This document shows, piece after piece, positions 8,826 through 17,409 of a stretch of DNA of 33,575 nt. Location of the stretch: NCBI GenBank assembly GCA_020438105.1, contig JAGQVE010000046.1:1-33575 (forward strand). The letters run 5' to 3'. Numbering within the stretch: position 1 is the first letter of the stretch; every line of letters begins with the position of its first letter. Made by a program: the position numbers and the translations under genes. The DNA is from Bacteroidales bacterium. GTDB taxonomy: Bacteria; Bacteroidota; Bacteroidia; Bacteroidales; JAADJA01. Under the pieces are notes generated by a model. That model was not told where the DNA came from. It saw only the letters and a program-made list of their open reading frames with translations, and ran no database searches.

Positions 8826-8848
8826 ATTAATATTGCAACAATATTAAT
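8826..8848 (+). promoter_or_regulatory. Perfect inverted repeat just upstream of sppA
   Basis: The arms ATTAATATTG (8826-8835) and CAATATTAAT (8839-8848) are perfect complements separated by CAA, 10 nt before the sppA ATG. TAATATTG inside the left arm resembles the -7 box in 7 of 8 positions. The repeat may be an operator over the promoter or a short hairpin at the 5' end of the mRNA. Confidence 0.45.
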
Positions 8849-8858
8849 TTCCATCACG

Positions 8859-10628
8859 ATGAAAGAGTTTTTCAAATTTATGTTCGCATCCATGCTTGGG
8901 TACTTCCTGATCATGATCATTATGAGTTTATTGTTTTTCGCTTTAATTATGGCCGCGGTTAGTTTTACCCAAACAGAAGAAGTAGTGGTAAATGATAATT
9001 CTGTTTTGACTTTATCGCTGGGTTATGATATAAAAGACCGTACCGAGACAATCCCGGTCAATTTTATGTTTGATTTTAGTTCCTTAAATCCTAAACCTGG
9101 TTTAATTCAGATACTTAACAGTATCGATAAAGCTGCCAGGGATGAGCGAATAAAAGGCATTTATCTTGAACTTGCTGATCTTCCTTCGGGTATGGCCACA
9201 ATTCAGGAAATCAGAAATGCACTTGAAGAGTTTAAATCATCGGGTAAATTTATTTATGCTTACGGAAATATTTATACGCAAAAAGCCTATTATTTGGCTT
9301 CTGTAGCGGATAAGGTATTTCTGAATCCTGAGGGTTTTATTGAAATCAGAGGGTTTAGAGGCGAGGTTACTTTTATTAAAGGGCTTCTTGATAAACTTGG
9401 AATTGAAGCCCAGATTATGCGTCATGGAAAATTCAAAAGTGCGGTTGAACCATTGATGAGAGAAGATATGAGTGAAGCAAACCGGGAACAAACCCTTGCT
9501 TTTATTTCTTCGATGTGGGATGATGTTTCAATGGAAATGGCAACCAATCGGAAAATGGATATTGCCAGCCTGAACGATATTGCGGATTTCCTGAAAGCTC
9601 AGCATCCCGAAGAGGCATATCAGTTAGGGATTGTTGATTCACTCATTTTTAAAGATCAACTGCTGGAGATGTTGGCTGATAAAATTGATGTGGATTTAAT
9701 CAGGAAGGAAAACCTGATCAGTGCGGGAAGTTATGATAAGGCTTATGTGAGCAACGGTGAAAAAAGAAGCAGAAATAAGATTGCTGTGATTTATGCAGAA
9801 GGGGATATTGTTCAGGGTGATGCTACCCAGGATGCCATTGGAAGTGAAGGAATATCCCGCGCCATTAGGAATGTAAGGTTGGATGGCTCGTATAAAGCTC
9901 TTGTTTTAAGGGTAAATAGTCCTGGAGGCGATGGAATTGCCTCTGATATTATTCTTCGCGAAATGAAATTGGTAAATGAAATCATGCCGGTTGTAGTTTC
10001 AATGGGTAACTTTGCTGCGTCAGGTGGATATTATATTTCATGTTCTGCTGATAAAATTGTTGCTCAACCAACCACAATCACCGGTTCCATTGGCGTTTTC
10101 GGGATAATTCCAAATTTTAAAGAATTTTTTAATGAAAAACTCGGAGTTACTTTTGATGGCGTTGGAACCAATAAAAACTCTGATTATATCAGTGTGAACA
10201 AACCTTTAAGTGATTTTCAGCGGGAGGTAATTCAATCAGATGTTGAACGCTTTTATCAAACATTCATTACCCATGTTGCCGAAGGACGCGGAATGACTAC
10301 CGAATCAGTGGATGAAATCGGGCAGGGCAGAGTTTGGACTGGCACCGATGCACTTGAAATTGGATTGGTTGATCAGTTAGGTGGGCTTGAGGATGCAATA
10401 GCCGTTGCCGCCGAGCTTGCAAACCTGGATGATTACAGAACGGTAGATTTACCAGAACGTAAGGAAGCATTCGAACAATTGCTTGAAGACCTTTTGGGAG
10501 AAAATACAAAAACACGTTTGCTTAAGCAGGAATTGGGTGAATTTTATGACCTCTATGAATATGTTGAGCAGGTTAAAAATACTTCAGGCATTCAAACAAG
10601 ATTGCCTTATTATATAACCATTGAATAA
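8859..10628 (+). CDS. sppA: Signal peptide peptidase SppA, 67K type
   Basis: SppA is an inner-membrane serine protease that degrades cleaved signal peptides in the periplasm. The 589-residue length and duplicated S49 domain match the long form. One N-terminal membrane helix spans about residues 10-34. The catalytic Lys is Lys193 in the N-terminal half (GKFKSAVEPLMREDM). The nucleophile is Ser388 in the C-terminal half (NFAASGGYYISCSADKI). Both are present, so the enzyme should be active. RVNSPGGDG at 351-359 is the usual oxyanion-loop region. It starts at ATG after an inverted repeat and ends 3 nt from the convergent DUF721 gene. Confidence 0.95.
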   Translation: MKEFFKFMFASMLGYFLIMIIMSLLFFALIMAAVSFTQTEEVVVNDNSVLTLSLGYDIKDRTETIPVNFMFDFSSLNPKPGLIQILNSIDKAARDERIKGIYLELADLPSGMATIQEIRNALEEFKSSGKFIYAYGNIYTQKAYYLASVADKVFLNPEGFIEIRGFRGEVTFIKGLLDKLGIEAQIMRHGKFKSAVEPLMREDMSEANREQTLAFISSMWDDVSMEMATNRKMDIASLNDIADFLKAQHPEEAYQLGIVDSLIFKDQLLEMLADKIDVDLIRKENLISAGSYDKAYVSNGEKRSRNKIAVIYAEGDIVQGDATQDAIGSEGISRAIRNVRLDGSYKALVLRVNSPGGDGIASDIILREMKLVNEIMPVVVSMGNFAASGGYYISCSADKIVAQPTTITGSIGVFGIIPNFKEFFNEKLGVTFDGVGTNKNSDYISVNKPLSDFQREVIQSDVERFYQTFITHVAEGRGMTTESVDEIGQGRVWTGTDALEIGLVDQLGGLEDAIAVAAELANLDDYRTVDLPERKEAFEQLLEDLLGENTKTRLLKQELGEFYDLYEYVEQVKNTSGIQTRLPYYITIE

Positions 10629-10631
10629 AAC

Positions 10632-10925
10632 TTAAAGAAATACGATTTCTTCAATAATTGCCTGATCAACATTTTTATTAAGTGTTTCAATAAGTTTAGA
10701 CCTGGCGAATGAAAGTTCATGTTTTAAAGCAGGCGAAGATAGTTTAAGATAAAGCACCTTATTTTTGATGTAGATTTTTTCGGTATGATCGGCAATGTAT
10801 TTCCCGGCTATTTTTTCCCATGATCCGATTAATCGGGTGCGGGTAATGCCGTCTCTGAGTTTGTAGCTATCGATAAGTTCCCTTATCAGATCCTTTAATG
10901 TGCTTTCATTCGAATCAAGTGTCAT
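10632..10925 (-). CDS. DUF721 (DciA-like) protein
   Basis: This 97-residue protein has the DUF721 pattern: a helix with IRELIDSYKLRDGI, then RLIGSWEKIAGKYIADHTEKIYIKNKVLYLKLSSPALKHE (described here as a KH-like fold) and a C-terminal beta strand IIEEIVFL. DciA, a member of this family, is the ancestral loader or operator of the replicative helicase DnaB in bacteria without DnaC. Lying 5 nt after recF, this gene may do the same, but short Bacteroidota versions are not proved to. It is the last gene of the ispH-recF-DUF721 operon. Confidence 0.85.
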   Translation of the reverse strand: MTLDSNESTLKDLIRELIDSYKLRDGITRTRLIGSWEKIAGKYIADHTEKIYIKNKVLYLKLSSPALKHELSFARSKLIETLNKNVDQAIIEEIVFL

Positions 10926-10930
10926 CCCAA

Positions 10931-12058
10931 TTAGTTGTTATGGTTGAATTCTGAAATTTCTTTGGCCTGCCCCTGACAAACTTCAAAAATCTTATGCTCA
11001 ATATCTACCTGCCTGAAAACCTTTTCAATCCTTTCACGCTGTGTATCCGTAATAAAAACCTGCCCAAAGCTATTGTCGCCCACCAGGTGGATGATTTGTT
11101 TTACACGTCCCTCATCCAGTTTATCAAAAATATCATCAAGCAGAAGCAAAGGATGATAACCTTTTTTGTTTTTCGTAAAATCAAACTGGGCAAGCTTTAT
11201 TGCAACAACATAAGATTTTTGCTGTCCCTGCGATCCGAATTTTTTAATCGGATGCCCGGCAATCTTCATTTCGATGTCGTCTTTGTGAATGCCCACGGTG
11301 GTATATCTGAACATACGGTCTTTTTCAAAGCTGACTGCAAGTAATTCTTCCAGCGACCTGTCAGCCAATTGCGAGTCATACGTGATACTGACTTCTTCAT
11401 TTCCCATCGAAATGAAATTAAAATAATGTTGAAAAAGAGGTGTAAACTCATCGATGAATTCTCTGCGTCTGGCAAAAATCTTCTCTCCCAGCTTAGTGAG
11501 TTGTGCATCCCAAATTTCGATGGAAGTTTGATCAAAGTAATGCTTTTCTGCAAAATTCTTCAGCAAGTTATTTCTTTGCTGAAGTGCTTTGTTGTAGTTT
11601 ATTAAATCTTCTAAATATACTTTGTCAAACTGCGAAATTACGGAATCAATATATTTTCGGCGGGTTTCGCTTCCTTCATTTATCAGGTCGCGATCATAAG
11701 GCGAAATCATCACCAGTGGTATCAGCCCGATATGATCTGATAATCGATCGTATTCTTTGTCGTTGTAAATAAATTGTTTTTTATGATTTCGTTTTTGTAT
11801 GCAGGAAACTGTATCGTTTGGCCCGCCATTTTTCAGATAAGTTCCGTGGATAGCAAAAAAGGGAGCTTCATGCAGGATGTTTTGTGAATCTACCACATTA
11901 AAATAGCTTTTGCAAAACGATAGATAGTAAATAGCATCCAATGCATTGGTTTTACCGGCACCATTATCCCCAATAAAACAGTTTATTTTATTTGAAAAAG
12001 CCAGGTCGGTTTCCTCATAATTTTTAAAATTAGCCAGTTTTAATTGCTTCAGATACAT
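10931..12058 (-). CDS. recF: DNA replication and repair protein RecF
   Basis: RecF is an SMC-like ATPase that helps load RecA at single-strand gaps. The 375-residue protein starts MYLKQLKLANFKNYEE, the usual RecF opening. Walker A is GDNGAGKT at 30-37. The ABC signature is FGSQGQQKSYVVAIKLA, and Walker B with D-loop is LLLLDDIFDKLDEGR. Its ATG overlaps the ispH stop by one base (TAATG), and DUF721 follows after 5 nt. The usual dnaA/dnaN neighbours are absent, so this recF is dispersed from the origin cluster. Confidence 0.95.
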   Translation of the reverse strand: MYLKQLKLANFKNYEETDLAFSNKINCFIGDNGAGKTNALDAIYYLSFCKSYFNVVDSQNILHEAPFFAIHGTYLKNGGPNDTVSCIQKRNHKKQFIYNDKEYDRLSDHIGLIPLVMISPYDRDLINEGSETRRKYIDSVISQFDKVYLEDLINYNKALQQRNNLLKNFAEKHYFDQTSIEIWDAQLTKLGEKIFARRREFIDEFTPLFQHYFNFISMGNEEVSITYDSQLADRSLEELLAVSFEKDRMFRYTTVGIHKDDIEMKIAGHPIKKFGSQGQQKSYVVAIKLAQFDFTKNKKGYHPLLLLDDIFDKLDEGRVKQIIHLVGDNSFGQVFITDTQRERIEKVFRQVDIEHKIFEVCQGQAKEISEFNHNN

Positions 12059-12924
12059 TACAATTCTCTCAATTTAGATGCAATTTCTTTCATGAGCCAG
12101 GGTGGAGTGGAGGTGGCACCGCTGATACCGATACTTTTAACCCCGTTTATCCACTGTAGATCAATTTCTTCAAATGAATTAATATGATAGGTTTTCGGAT
12201 TAACAGATTGACATATCTCAAACAGAGATTTGCCATTTGAACTATTTTTCCCACTCACAAAAAAAATGATATCATGTTGCTTACAAAATTTATTGAGCAT
12301 AGGTACCCGGTTAGCAACCTGCCCGCATATTGTTCTGTTGATTTTAAGATCAATGTCGTGACCTTCATAGTGGGCCTGTCTTTCAATGGCAGTGGTCAGT
12401 GTCTCAAACTTCTGCTTTGATAGGGTTGTTTGCGAAAATATCTCCATTGATTTGGTAAAATCGATTTTGGAAATGTCCTCTGCTGATTCAATAATAATTG
12501 CATTTCCATCGGTTTGGCCCTTCAAACTGATCACTTCCGGATGGTTTGATTTTCCTGCAATAACAACCTGACCTTTGTGTTTGATATAATTATATGCAAA
12601 TCGTACCCGATCCTGAAGTTTAAGTACAACCGGGCAGGTAGCTTCTATCAGTTGAATGTTGTTTTCTTTGGCGTGAATGTATGTGGAGGGTGGTTCACCA
12701 TGTGCACGGATAAGGACGGTTACATTTTTTAAATTTGAATACGTCTGGTGATCAATAACCTTTAATCCCAATTTTTTCAGCCTGCCGGTTTCGAGTTCAT
12801 TGTGAACAATATCGCCCAAACAATAAAGTTCTGATTCCTTTTCCAGGGAATCTTCTGCAATCTGGATCGCTTTTTCAACACCAAAGCAAAATCCGGCATC
12901 CGGATCAATAGCAACTTTAATCAT
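12058..12924 (-). CDS. ispH: 4-hydroxy-3-methylbut-2-enyl diphosphate reductase
   Basis: IspH carries out the last step of the MEP pathway, reducing HMBPP to IPP and DMAPP with an iron-sulfur cluster. The three cluster cysteines are Cys13 (GFCFGVEKA), Cys97 (EATCPVV) and Cys200 (RTICGQVANR). Substrate-binding residues are visible as His41, His75 (RAHGEPPS), the HPE at 128-130 with its catalytic Glu, and Thr167. Length (288) is normal. It is the first gene of the operon with recF and DUF721. A promoter (12951-12979) overlaps the end of porQ. Confidence 0.96.
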   Translation of the reverse strand: MIKVAIDPDAGFCFGVEKAIQIAEDSLEKESELYCLGDIVHNELETGRLKKLGLKVIDHQTYSNLKNVTVLIRAHGEPPSTYIHAKENNIQLIEATCPVVLKLQDRVRFAYNYIKHKGQVVIAGKSNHPEVISLKGQTDGNAIIIESAEDISKIDFTKSMEIFSQTTLSKQKFETLTTAIERQAHYEGHDIDLKINRTICGQVANRVPMLNKFCKQHDIIFFVSGKNSSNGKSLFEICQSVNPKTYHINSFEEIDLQWINGVKSIGISGATSTPPWLMKEIASKLREL

Positions 12925-12950
12925 GAATTATCTTTCAACACGGTATGTTG

Positions 12951-12979
12951 CAAAGATAGCTTTAATTCTGTTTTACAAA
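12951..12979 (-). promoter_or_regulatory. Promoter of the ispH operon
   Basis: On the minus strand TATCTTTG (12951-12958) matches TAnnTTTG. A TTTG (12976-12979) lies 17 nt upstream, slightly closer than in the other promoters here. It overlaps the last codons of porQ. Confidence 0.55.
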
Positions 12980-14011
12980 GAAGTCCGAAAGTGAAGTTCG
13001 GATTGCAATATAATTTGGTGATCCGTTGAGATGGTAAGTTGAACGGGCATAATTGATATGGAATTTTGAAATTCGGATGCCAACTCCCCAGCTAAAACCC
13101 ACCGTGGCTGTTTTTGATTCAATTTTCAGTTCCTGCCGGCGCTTGTAATTGTAACCGGCTTGTACACTCAGGTTTTTACCAATCAGCAGTTCTCCGCCGA
13201 GAACGATGTGACGCATAAAATTGTCGGCAAATTTTTCAAGGTTTGAATCTTCTATTTTTTCACCGGAGATGGGATCAATTTGCTGCGCTGAAGGATCCTC
13301 ATAACGCAAATCCCACTTATCAAGATGATTAATCAATAATGAATAACGGAAAGGCAAATGCTGTAATTTTTTGGATAATCCTACCTGTAACTCAAAGGGA
13401 AGAGGTTCGATATTACCGCCATTATAGGCGGTGAGCTGCCGGCCAATGTTTTTTGCAATTAATGAAGCGGTAAAACTTCCATCGCGACTATGGTAACTCC
13501 CGGCAACATCCACTGCCATTCCAAAAGAATTATAACTTTCAAGTGAAGAATAAATAAATTTAAGGTTAGCACCTATTGAAAACAAAGAATCAAGTTGTCT
13601 GCCCCAACCAATATTAAATGCAGATTCGCCTGCATAAAACTTACCGGTTAATTCTCCTGTAGCATCTGCACCTTCAAAAGTTCCGTAGTTGATATACTGA
13701 ACTGATCCCACAAAATTCCCAACATTTTTGATACTTTTTGAATATGCAGCAAATCCGTAATTTACGTCGGTATAAAAATCAACGAAGCTAACACCAAGTT
13801 GGTTGTCCATTTTTTCATTGATAAGCGACGGATTGGATACTGTTAAAAGTATATCGTTATCATTGATGGTTAGAAAATCTCCTCCCATTCCGGCAATCCT
13901 TGGTGAACTTGTTAAATTGATAAACTCATAGGTATTATCTCCCCCAATTTGTCCACGCACACTAATAATAGCGAGCATAGATATAAAAAGTAAGAAAAGA
14001 TGATTTTTCAC
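12962..14011 (-). CDS. porQ: Type IX secretion system protein PorQ
   Basis: PorQ is an outer-membrane barrel of the PorP/SprF-like group and belongs to the T9SS attachment machinery (with PorU, PorV and PorZ in Porphyromonas). The best start is a GTG at 14011, giving MKNHLFLLFISMLAIISVRG and a signal peptide ending in RGQ, 349 residues in all. The frame stays open upstream, but that extension runs through rplT in another frame and contains no signal peptide. The mature protein begins GGDNTYEFINLTSSPRIAGM, the hallmark PorQ opening, followed by NPSLI and barrel strands (GWGRQLDSLFSIGANLKFIY, VGLSKKLQ, YKRRQELKI). It sits downstream of the rplT terminator and so probably has its own promoter, of which only a weak TGACTTTG is visible. 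Confidence 0.87.
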   Translation of the reverse strand: MKNHLFLLFISMLAIISVRGQIGGDNTYEFINLTSSPRIAGMGGDFLTINDNDILLTVSNPSLINEKMDNQLGVSFVDFYTDVNYGFAAYSKSIKNVGNFVGSVQYINYGTFEGADATGELTGKFYAGESAFNIGWGRQLDSLFSIGANLKFIYSSLESYNSFGMAVDVAGSYHSRDGSFTASLIAKNIGRQLTAYNGGNIEPLPFELQVGLSKKLQHLPFRYSLLINHLDKWDLRYEDPSAQQIDPISGEKIEDSNLEKFADNFMRHIVLGGELLIGKNLSVQAGYNYKRRQELKIESKTATVGFSWGVGIRISKFHINYARSTYHLNGSPNYIAIRTSLSDFFVKQN

Positions 14012-14097
14012 GCAGATGTTCTTTAACTTTAGTTTTCCTTTTCTGATCAAAGTCAAAAACGGTATTTTGATCAAATTATTTTCAGGAGGATAAAAGT

Positions 14098-14123
14098 AAA
14101 AAAAAATCCGCCGGAAGGCGGAT
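14098..14123 (-). terminator. Terminator of the thrS-infC-rpmI-rplT operon
   Basis: A perfect 7-bp GC-rich stem, ATCCGCC (14106-14112) with GGCGGAT (14117-14123), has a 4-nt loop. On the minus strand it is followed by a run of about nine T. It starts 6 nt after the rplT stop. Confidence 0.92.
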
Positions 14124-14129
14124 GTTTTT

Positions 14130-14474
14130 TTATTTGATTGCATCAACAATGGCTTTGAAAGCCTCCGGGTTGTGCATAGCCAAATCGGCCAGCGTTTTAC
14201 GGCTAATGTCAATGTTCTTTTTGTGTATTGCACCCATGAACTCGGAATATGACATTCCATGCAAACGGGCTGCTGCATTGATCCTCTGAATCCAGAGTCC
14301 TCTGAAATTACGTTTTTTGGTTCGTCTGTCGCGGTATGCATACTGTTGGCCTTTTTCGTATGCATTTTTGGCCACCGTCCAAACATTTTTCCTGCGCCCA
14401 AATTGTCCTTTTACTTTTTTAAGGACTTTTTTCCTTTTTGCGCGTGATGCTACTGCATTTACTGATCGTGGCAT
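14130..14474 (-). CDS. rplT: 50S ribosomal protein L20
   Basis: L20 is an early-assembling 23S rRNA-binding protein of the large subunit. The 114-residue sequence shows the family opening [20 protein letters not shown], then [20 protein letters not shown] and [16 protein letters not shown]. It is the last gene of the classical infC-rpmI-rplT operon. The 82-nt spacer after rpmI contains a small GC-rich hairpin (14501-14514). In other bacteria L20 represses its own operon by binding an mRNA site upstream, so this spacer is a candidate for such control. Confidence 0.98.
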   Translation of the reverse strand: MPRSVNAVASRAKRKKVLKKVKGQFGRRKNVWTVAKNAYEKGQQYAYRDRRTKKRNFRGLWIQRINAAARLHGMSYSEFMGAIHKKNIDISRKTLADLAMHNPEAFKAIVDAIK

Positions 14475-14556
14475 TTTTTCTGATTTTTTCGCTTCAGCGC
14501 CTTCCGCCTGGAAGATCTTTTATGGCTGAGAGCAAGTTAAACATTTAATGAATTAA

Positions 14557-14751
14557 TTACTTTGCAAGCATGTCTTTAATATTGCCGGCATCGGCTTTGT
14601 CAACTATGGCAAAGTAACCCAGGTTACGTTTGCGTTTTTTTGACTTTTTGGTCAAAATGTGACTTTTATAAGCATGCTTTCTTTTCAATTTACCGGAGCC
14701 GGTGAATGTAAACCGTTTTTTTACTCCGGATTTTGACTTCATTTTTGGCAT
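14557..14751 (-). CDS. rpmI: 50S ribosomal protein L35
   Basis: L35 is a small basic large-subunit protein. The 64 residues include the conserved [14 protein letters not shown], the [16 protein letters not shown] core and RKRNLG. It lies 25 nt after infC and 82 nt before rplT. No Shine-Dalgarno precedes it, in contrast to infC. Confidence 0.97.
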   Translation of the reverse strand: MPKMKSKSGVKKRFTFTGSGKLKRKHAYKSHILTKKSKKRKRNLGYFAIVDKADAGNIKDMLAK

Positions 14752-14776
14752 TACTATATTATATTGATTAAAAAAT

Positions 14777-15337
14777 TTACTTTTTTGGTGTGATGATCAT
14801 AATCATCCTTTTACCTTCCAACATTGGCATTTTTTCAACTTTGCCAAATTCCTCCAGTTCCTGAGCAAATCTCAGCAACATAATTTTTCCATCGTCTTTA
14901 TAAACGATAGTTCTGCCTTTGAAAAACACATCAACTTTAACCTTGGCTCCTTCTTTTAAAAACTTTTCGGCATGCCTTAGTTTAAAGTTAAAATCGTGAT
15001 CATCAGTATGGGGTCCTAACCGAATCTCTTTAACAACCACTTTTTGCGTTTTCGCTTTAATTTCCTTCTGTTTTTTCTTCCTGTCGTAAATGAATTTTTT
15101 ATAATCAATTATTTTACAAACAGGCGGATTGGCTGTTGGGGATATTTCCACAAGGTCGAGATCCTGCTCCTCTGCCATTCTGATTGCCTCCCGAACCTGG
15201 TAAATACCGTTTTCAATATTTTCACCTACCAACCGTACCATCGGAGAGGTAATCCGATCATTAACGCGGAACGGTTCTTCTTTTTTTGGTGCTCTTCCTC
15301 TAAATCCTTTGCGGAAATTATTAATTTGCTTAGCTAT
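14777..15337 (-). CDS. infC: Translation initiation factor IF-3, probable ATA start
   Basis: IF3 binds the 30S subunit, keeps it apart from 50S and rejects wrong start codons and tRNAs. The N-domain core [20 protein letters not shown] and the C-domain ([46 protein letters not shown]) are intact. The first ATG in frame (15241) lies inside the conserved N-domain, after RVNDRIT, so it cannot be the start. Between it and the in-frame TAA at 15341-15343 there is no ATG, GTG, TTG or CTG. The ATA at 15335-15337 sits 7 nt after a perfect AGGAGG and gives a 186-residue protein. E. coli infC uses the rare start AUU so that IF3 can repress itself; the ATA here suggests the same logic. An ATT four codons later is the only other option and is badly spaced. 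Confidence 0.93.
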   Translation of the reverse strand: MAKQINNFRKGFRGRAPKKEEPFRVNDRITSPMVRLVGENIENGIYQVREAIRMAEEQDLDLVEISPTANPPVCKIIDYKKFIYDRKKKQKEIKAKTQKVVVKEIRLGPHTDDHDFNFKLRHAEKFLKEGAKVKVDVFFKGRTIVYKDDGKIMLLRFAQELEEFGKVEKMPMLEGKRMIMIITPKK

Positions 15338-15344
15338 TGTTTAT

Positions 15345-15350
15345 CCTCCT
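15345..15350 (-). promoter_or_regulatory. Strong Shine-Dalgarno of infC
   Basis: AGGAGG on the minus strand is followed by 7 nt and then ATA. Nearly all other genes of this window lack such a site, so it stands out and decides the infC start. Confidence 0.85.
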
Positions 15351-15355
15351 AAATT

Positions 15356-17296
15356 TTAATTAGTATCTAATGCTGTTTCAATTTCTTTTTCAATTAACTC
15401 AACGAATTGCTGCATTTCAAACGACCCAAGGTCGCCTTCTCCCTGCTTACGAACAGAAACTGTATTGTTTTCTTCTTCCTTTTCGCCGACAATCAACATA
15501 AACGGGATCCTTTTTAATTCAGCATCCCGTATCTTTCGGCCGGTCTTTTCACTCCGGTCGTCAATTCGGGCGCGAATTTCGGAATTATTCAGGAATTTTA
15601 AAACTTTTTCAGCATATTTTTGATATTTTTCACTGATTGGCAATATGATAGCTTGCTCAGGAGTAAGCCATAGCGGGAATTTTCCTGAGGTATGCTCTAT
15701 TAAAACTGCAACAAAGCGCTCCATTGAACCAAAGGGAGCTCTGTGAATCATGACGGGCCGGTGCTTTTCATTATCACTTCCGGTATATTCCAGTTGAAAG
15801 CGCTCAGGCAGGTTGTAATCCACCTGAATTGTCCCAAGTTGCCATTTACGGCCCAGGGCATCTTTTACCATAAAGTCCATTTTCGGACCGTAAAATGCGG
15901 CTTCACCGTACTCAATGATGGTATCCAATCCGCTTTCTTCGGCTACTTCCATGATGGCTCTTTCGGCTTTGTCCCAATTTTCGTCGGAACCAATGTATTT
16001 TGATCTGTCTTCCTGATCACGTAGGGAAATTTGAACTATAAAGTCTTTAAAGTCCAGTGCTTTGAATATCTTCATTACGATGGCCATAACAGCCTTAAAC
16101 TCATCCTTCACCTGACCAGGGGTGCAAAAAATATGTGCATCATCCTGGGTAAATCCTCTAACCCTTGTAAGTCCGTGCAATTCGCCACTTTGTTCATACC
16201 GGTAAACCGTACCGAATTCAGCCAAACGAAGTGGTAAATCTTTGTATGAAACCGGCCTGCTTTTATATATTTCACAGTGATGAGGACAGTTCATGGGTTT
16301 AAGAAAAAACTCTTCTCCCTCGATGGGTGTTTTGATGGGTTGAAATGAATCAGCCCCATATTTATCATAGTGACCAGATGTTTTGTACAGGTTCACATTG
16401 CCGATATGAGGCGTGATTACCGGATAATAACCGGCATCTTTCTGCACTTTTTTCAAAAATTGCTCAAGCCTTTCGCGAACCATGGCGCCATTAGGTAACC
16501 ATAATGGCAATCCCTGACCAACATTTTGCGAAAAAGTGAATAATTCAAGCTCTTTACCTAATTTTCGGTGATCACGTTTTTTAGCTTCTTCCAGCTTTTC
16601 GAGGTACTCATCCAGTTCCTTCTTTTTTGGAAAAGTAATTCCGTAAAGCCTGGTAAGTTGTTTCCTTTTTTCATCACCCCGCCAGTAAGCACCGGCTAAA
16701 CTGAGCACTTTTACAGCTTTAATAGGGCTCGTGTCGGGTAAATGAGGACCCCGGCACAAGTCAGTAAAACTGCCGGATTTATAAAATGTGATTTGACCGT
16801 CTTCAAGCTCATCAATCAGCTCCAGTTTGTATTCATCCCCTTTTTTGGTAAAATACTGTTTTGCATCTGACTTTGAAACTTCTTCCCGGTTATAAGTTTG
16901 CTTTTCCCTTGCTAATTCCAGCATCTTGTTCTCGATCTTTTGAAAATCAGCATCGGAAATATTGTAATCGCCAAAATCAATATCGTAGTAAAATCCATTT
17001 TCAATATCAGGTCCAATACCAAATTTTACTCCCGGATAGAGTTGTTCAACAGCTTCCGCCATTAAGTGGGCAGAAGAGTGCCACATGGTGGCTTTGCCTT
17101 CATCGTCATTCCAGGTTAATAATTGGACATCCGAATCTGCATTAATGGGCCTCATGGCGTCCATAACCTTTCCATTGACTTTTGCTGAAAGCACATTTCT
17201 TGCTAGTCCTTCACTGATGCTCATCGCAACATCCATTGCAGTTACACCACTTTCAAACTGTCGTACCGAACCATCCGGTAAAGTAATATTGATCAT
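15356..17296 (-). CDS. thrS: Threonyl-tRNA synthetase
   Basis: ThrRS charges tRNA-Thr and edits mischarged serine. The 646 residues hold the TGS domain (1-61) and an editing domain with the full metal-like tetrad His73, His77 (HSSAH), Cys181 and His185 (CRGPH). The class II catalytic core has zinc ligand Cys337 ([10 protein letters not shown]), motif 2 ([15 protein letters not shown]) and motif 3 ([19 protein letters not shown]). A C-terminal anticodon domain follows. Nothing is missing. It heads the operon with infC, rpmI and rplT; infC starts 18 nt after it. The promoter gives a short leader of about 20 nt, with no room for a T-box. Confidence 0.98.
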   Translation of the reverse strand: MINITLPDGSVRQFESGVTAMDVAMSISEGLARNVLSAKVNGKVMDAMRPINADSDVQLLTWNDDEGKATMWHSSAHLMAEAVEQLYPGVKFGIGPDIENGFYYDIDFGDYNISDADFQKIENKMLELAREKQTYNREEVSKSDAKQYFTKKGDEYKLELIDELEDGQITFYKSGSFTDLCRGPHLPDTSPIKAVKVLSLAGAYWRGDEKRKQLTRLYGITFPKKKELDEYLEKLEEAKKRDHRKLGKELELFTFSQNVGQGLPLWLPNGAMVRERLEQFLKKVQKDAGYYPVITPHIGNVNLYKTSGHYDKYGADSFQPIKTPIEGEEFFLKPMNCPHHCEIYKSRPVSYKDLPLRLAEFGTVYRYEQSGELHGLTRVRGFTQDDAHIFCTPGQVKDEFKAVMAIVMKIFKALDFKDFIVQISLRDQEDRSKYIGSDENWDKAERAIMEVAEESGLDTIIEYGEAAFYGPKMDFMVKDALGRKWQLGTIQVDYNLPERFQLEYTGSDNEKHRPVMIHRAPFGSMERFVAVLIEHTSGKFPLWLTPEQAIILPISEKYQKYAEKVLKFLNNSEIRARIDDRSEKTGRKIRDAELKRIPFMLIVGEKEEENNTVSVRKQGEGDLGSFEMQQFVELIEKEIETALDTN

Positions 17297-17324
17297 TATT
17301 AAAACCCTTTTGAAAAATTGGGTG

Positions 17325-17354
17325 CAAAGGTAAGTATTTGCAATGAAGTATCAA
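17325..17354 (-). promoter_or_regulatory. Promoter of the thrS operon
   Basis: On the minus strand TTG (17352-17354), 19 nt, then TACCTTTG (17325-17332) gives a full match to the Bacteroidota pattern. The box ends 28 nt before the thrS ATG. Confidence 0.7.
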
Positions 17355-17409
17355 CTAAAAAGCACATTTGTTTTTTAATCGAAAATTTGAAATTAATATT
17401 GATTGAGTT

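Noticed and set aside
14084..14089. AGGAGG on the plus strand near the rplT terminator
   Set aside because: No start codon or open frame follows at a useful distance.
14012..14401. Long N-terminal extension of the porQ frame
   Set aside because: It runs in another frame through rplT and its terminator, and a signal peptide starts at the GTG at 14011.
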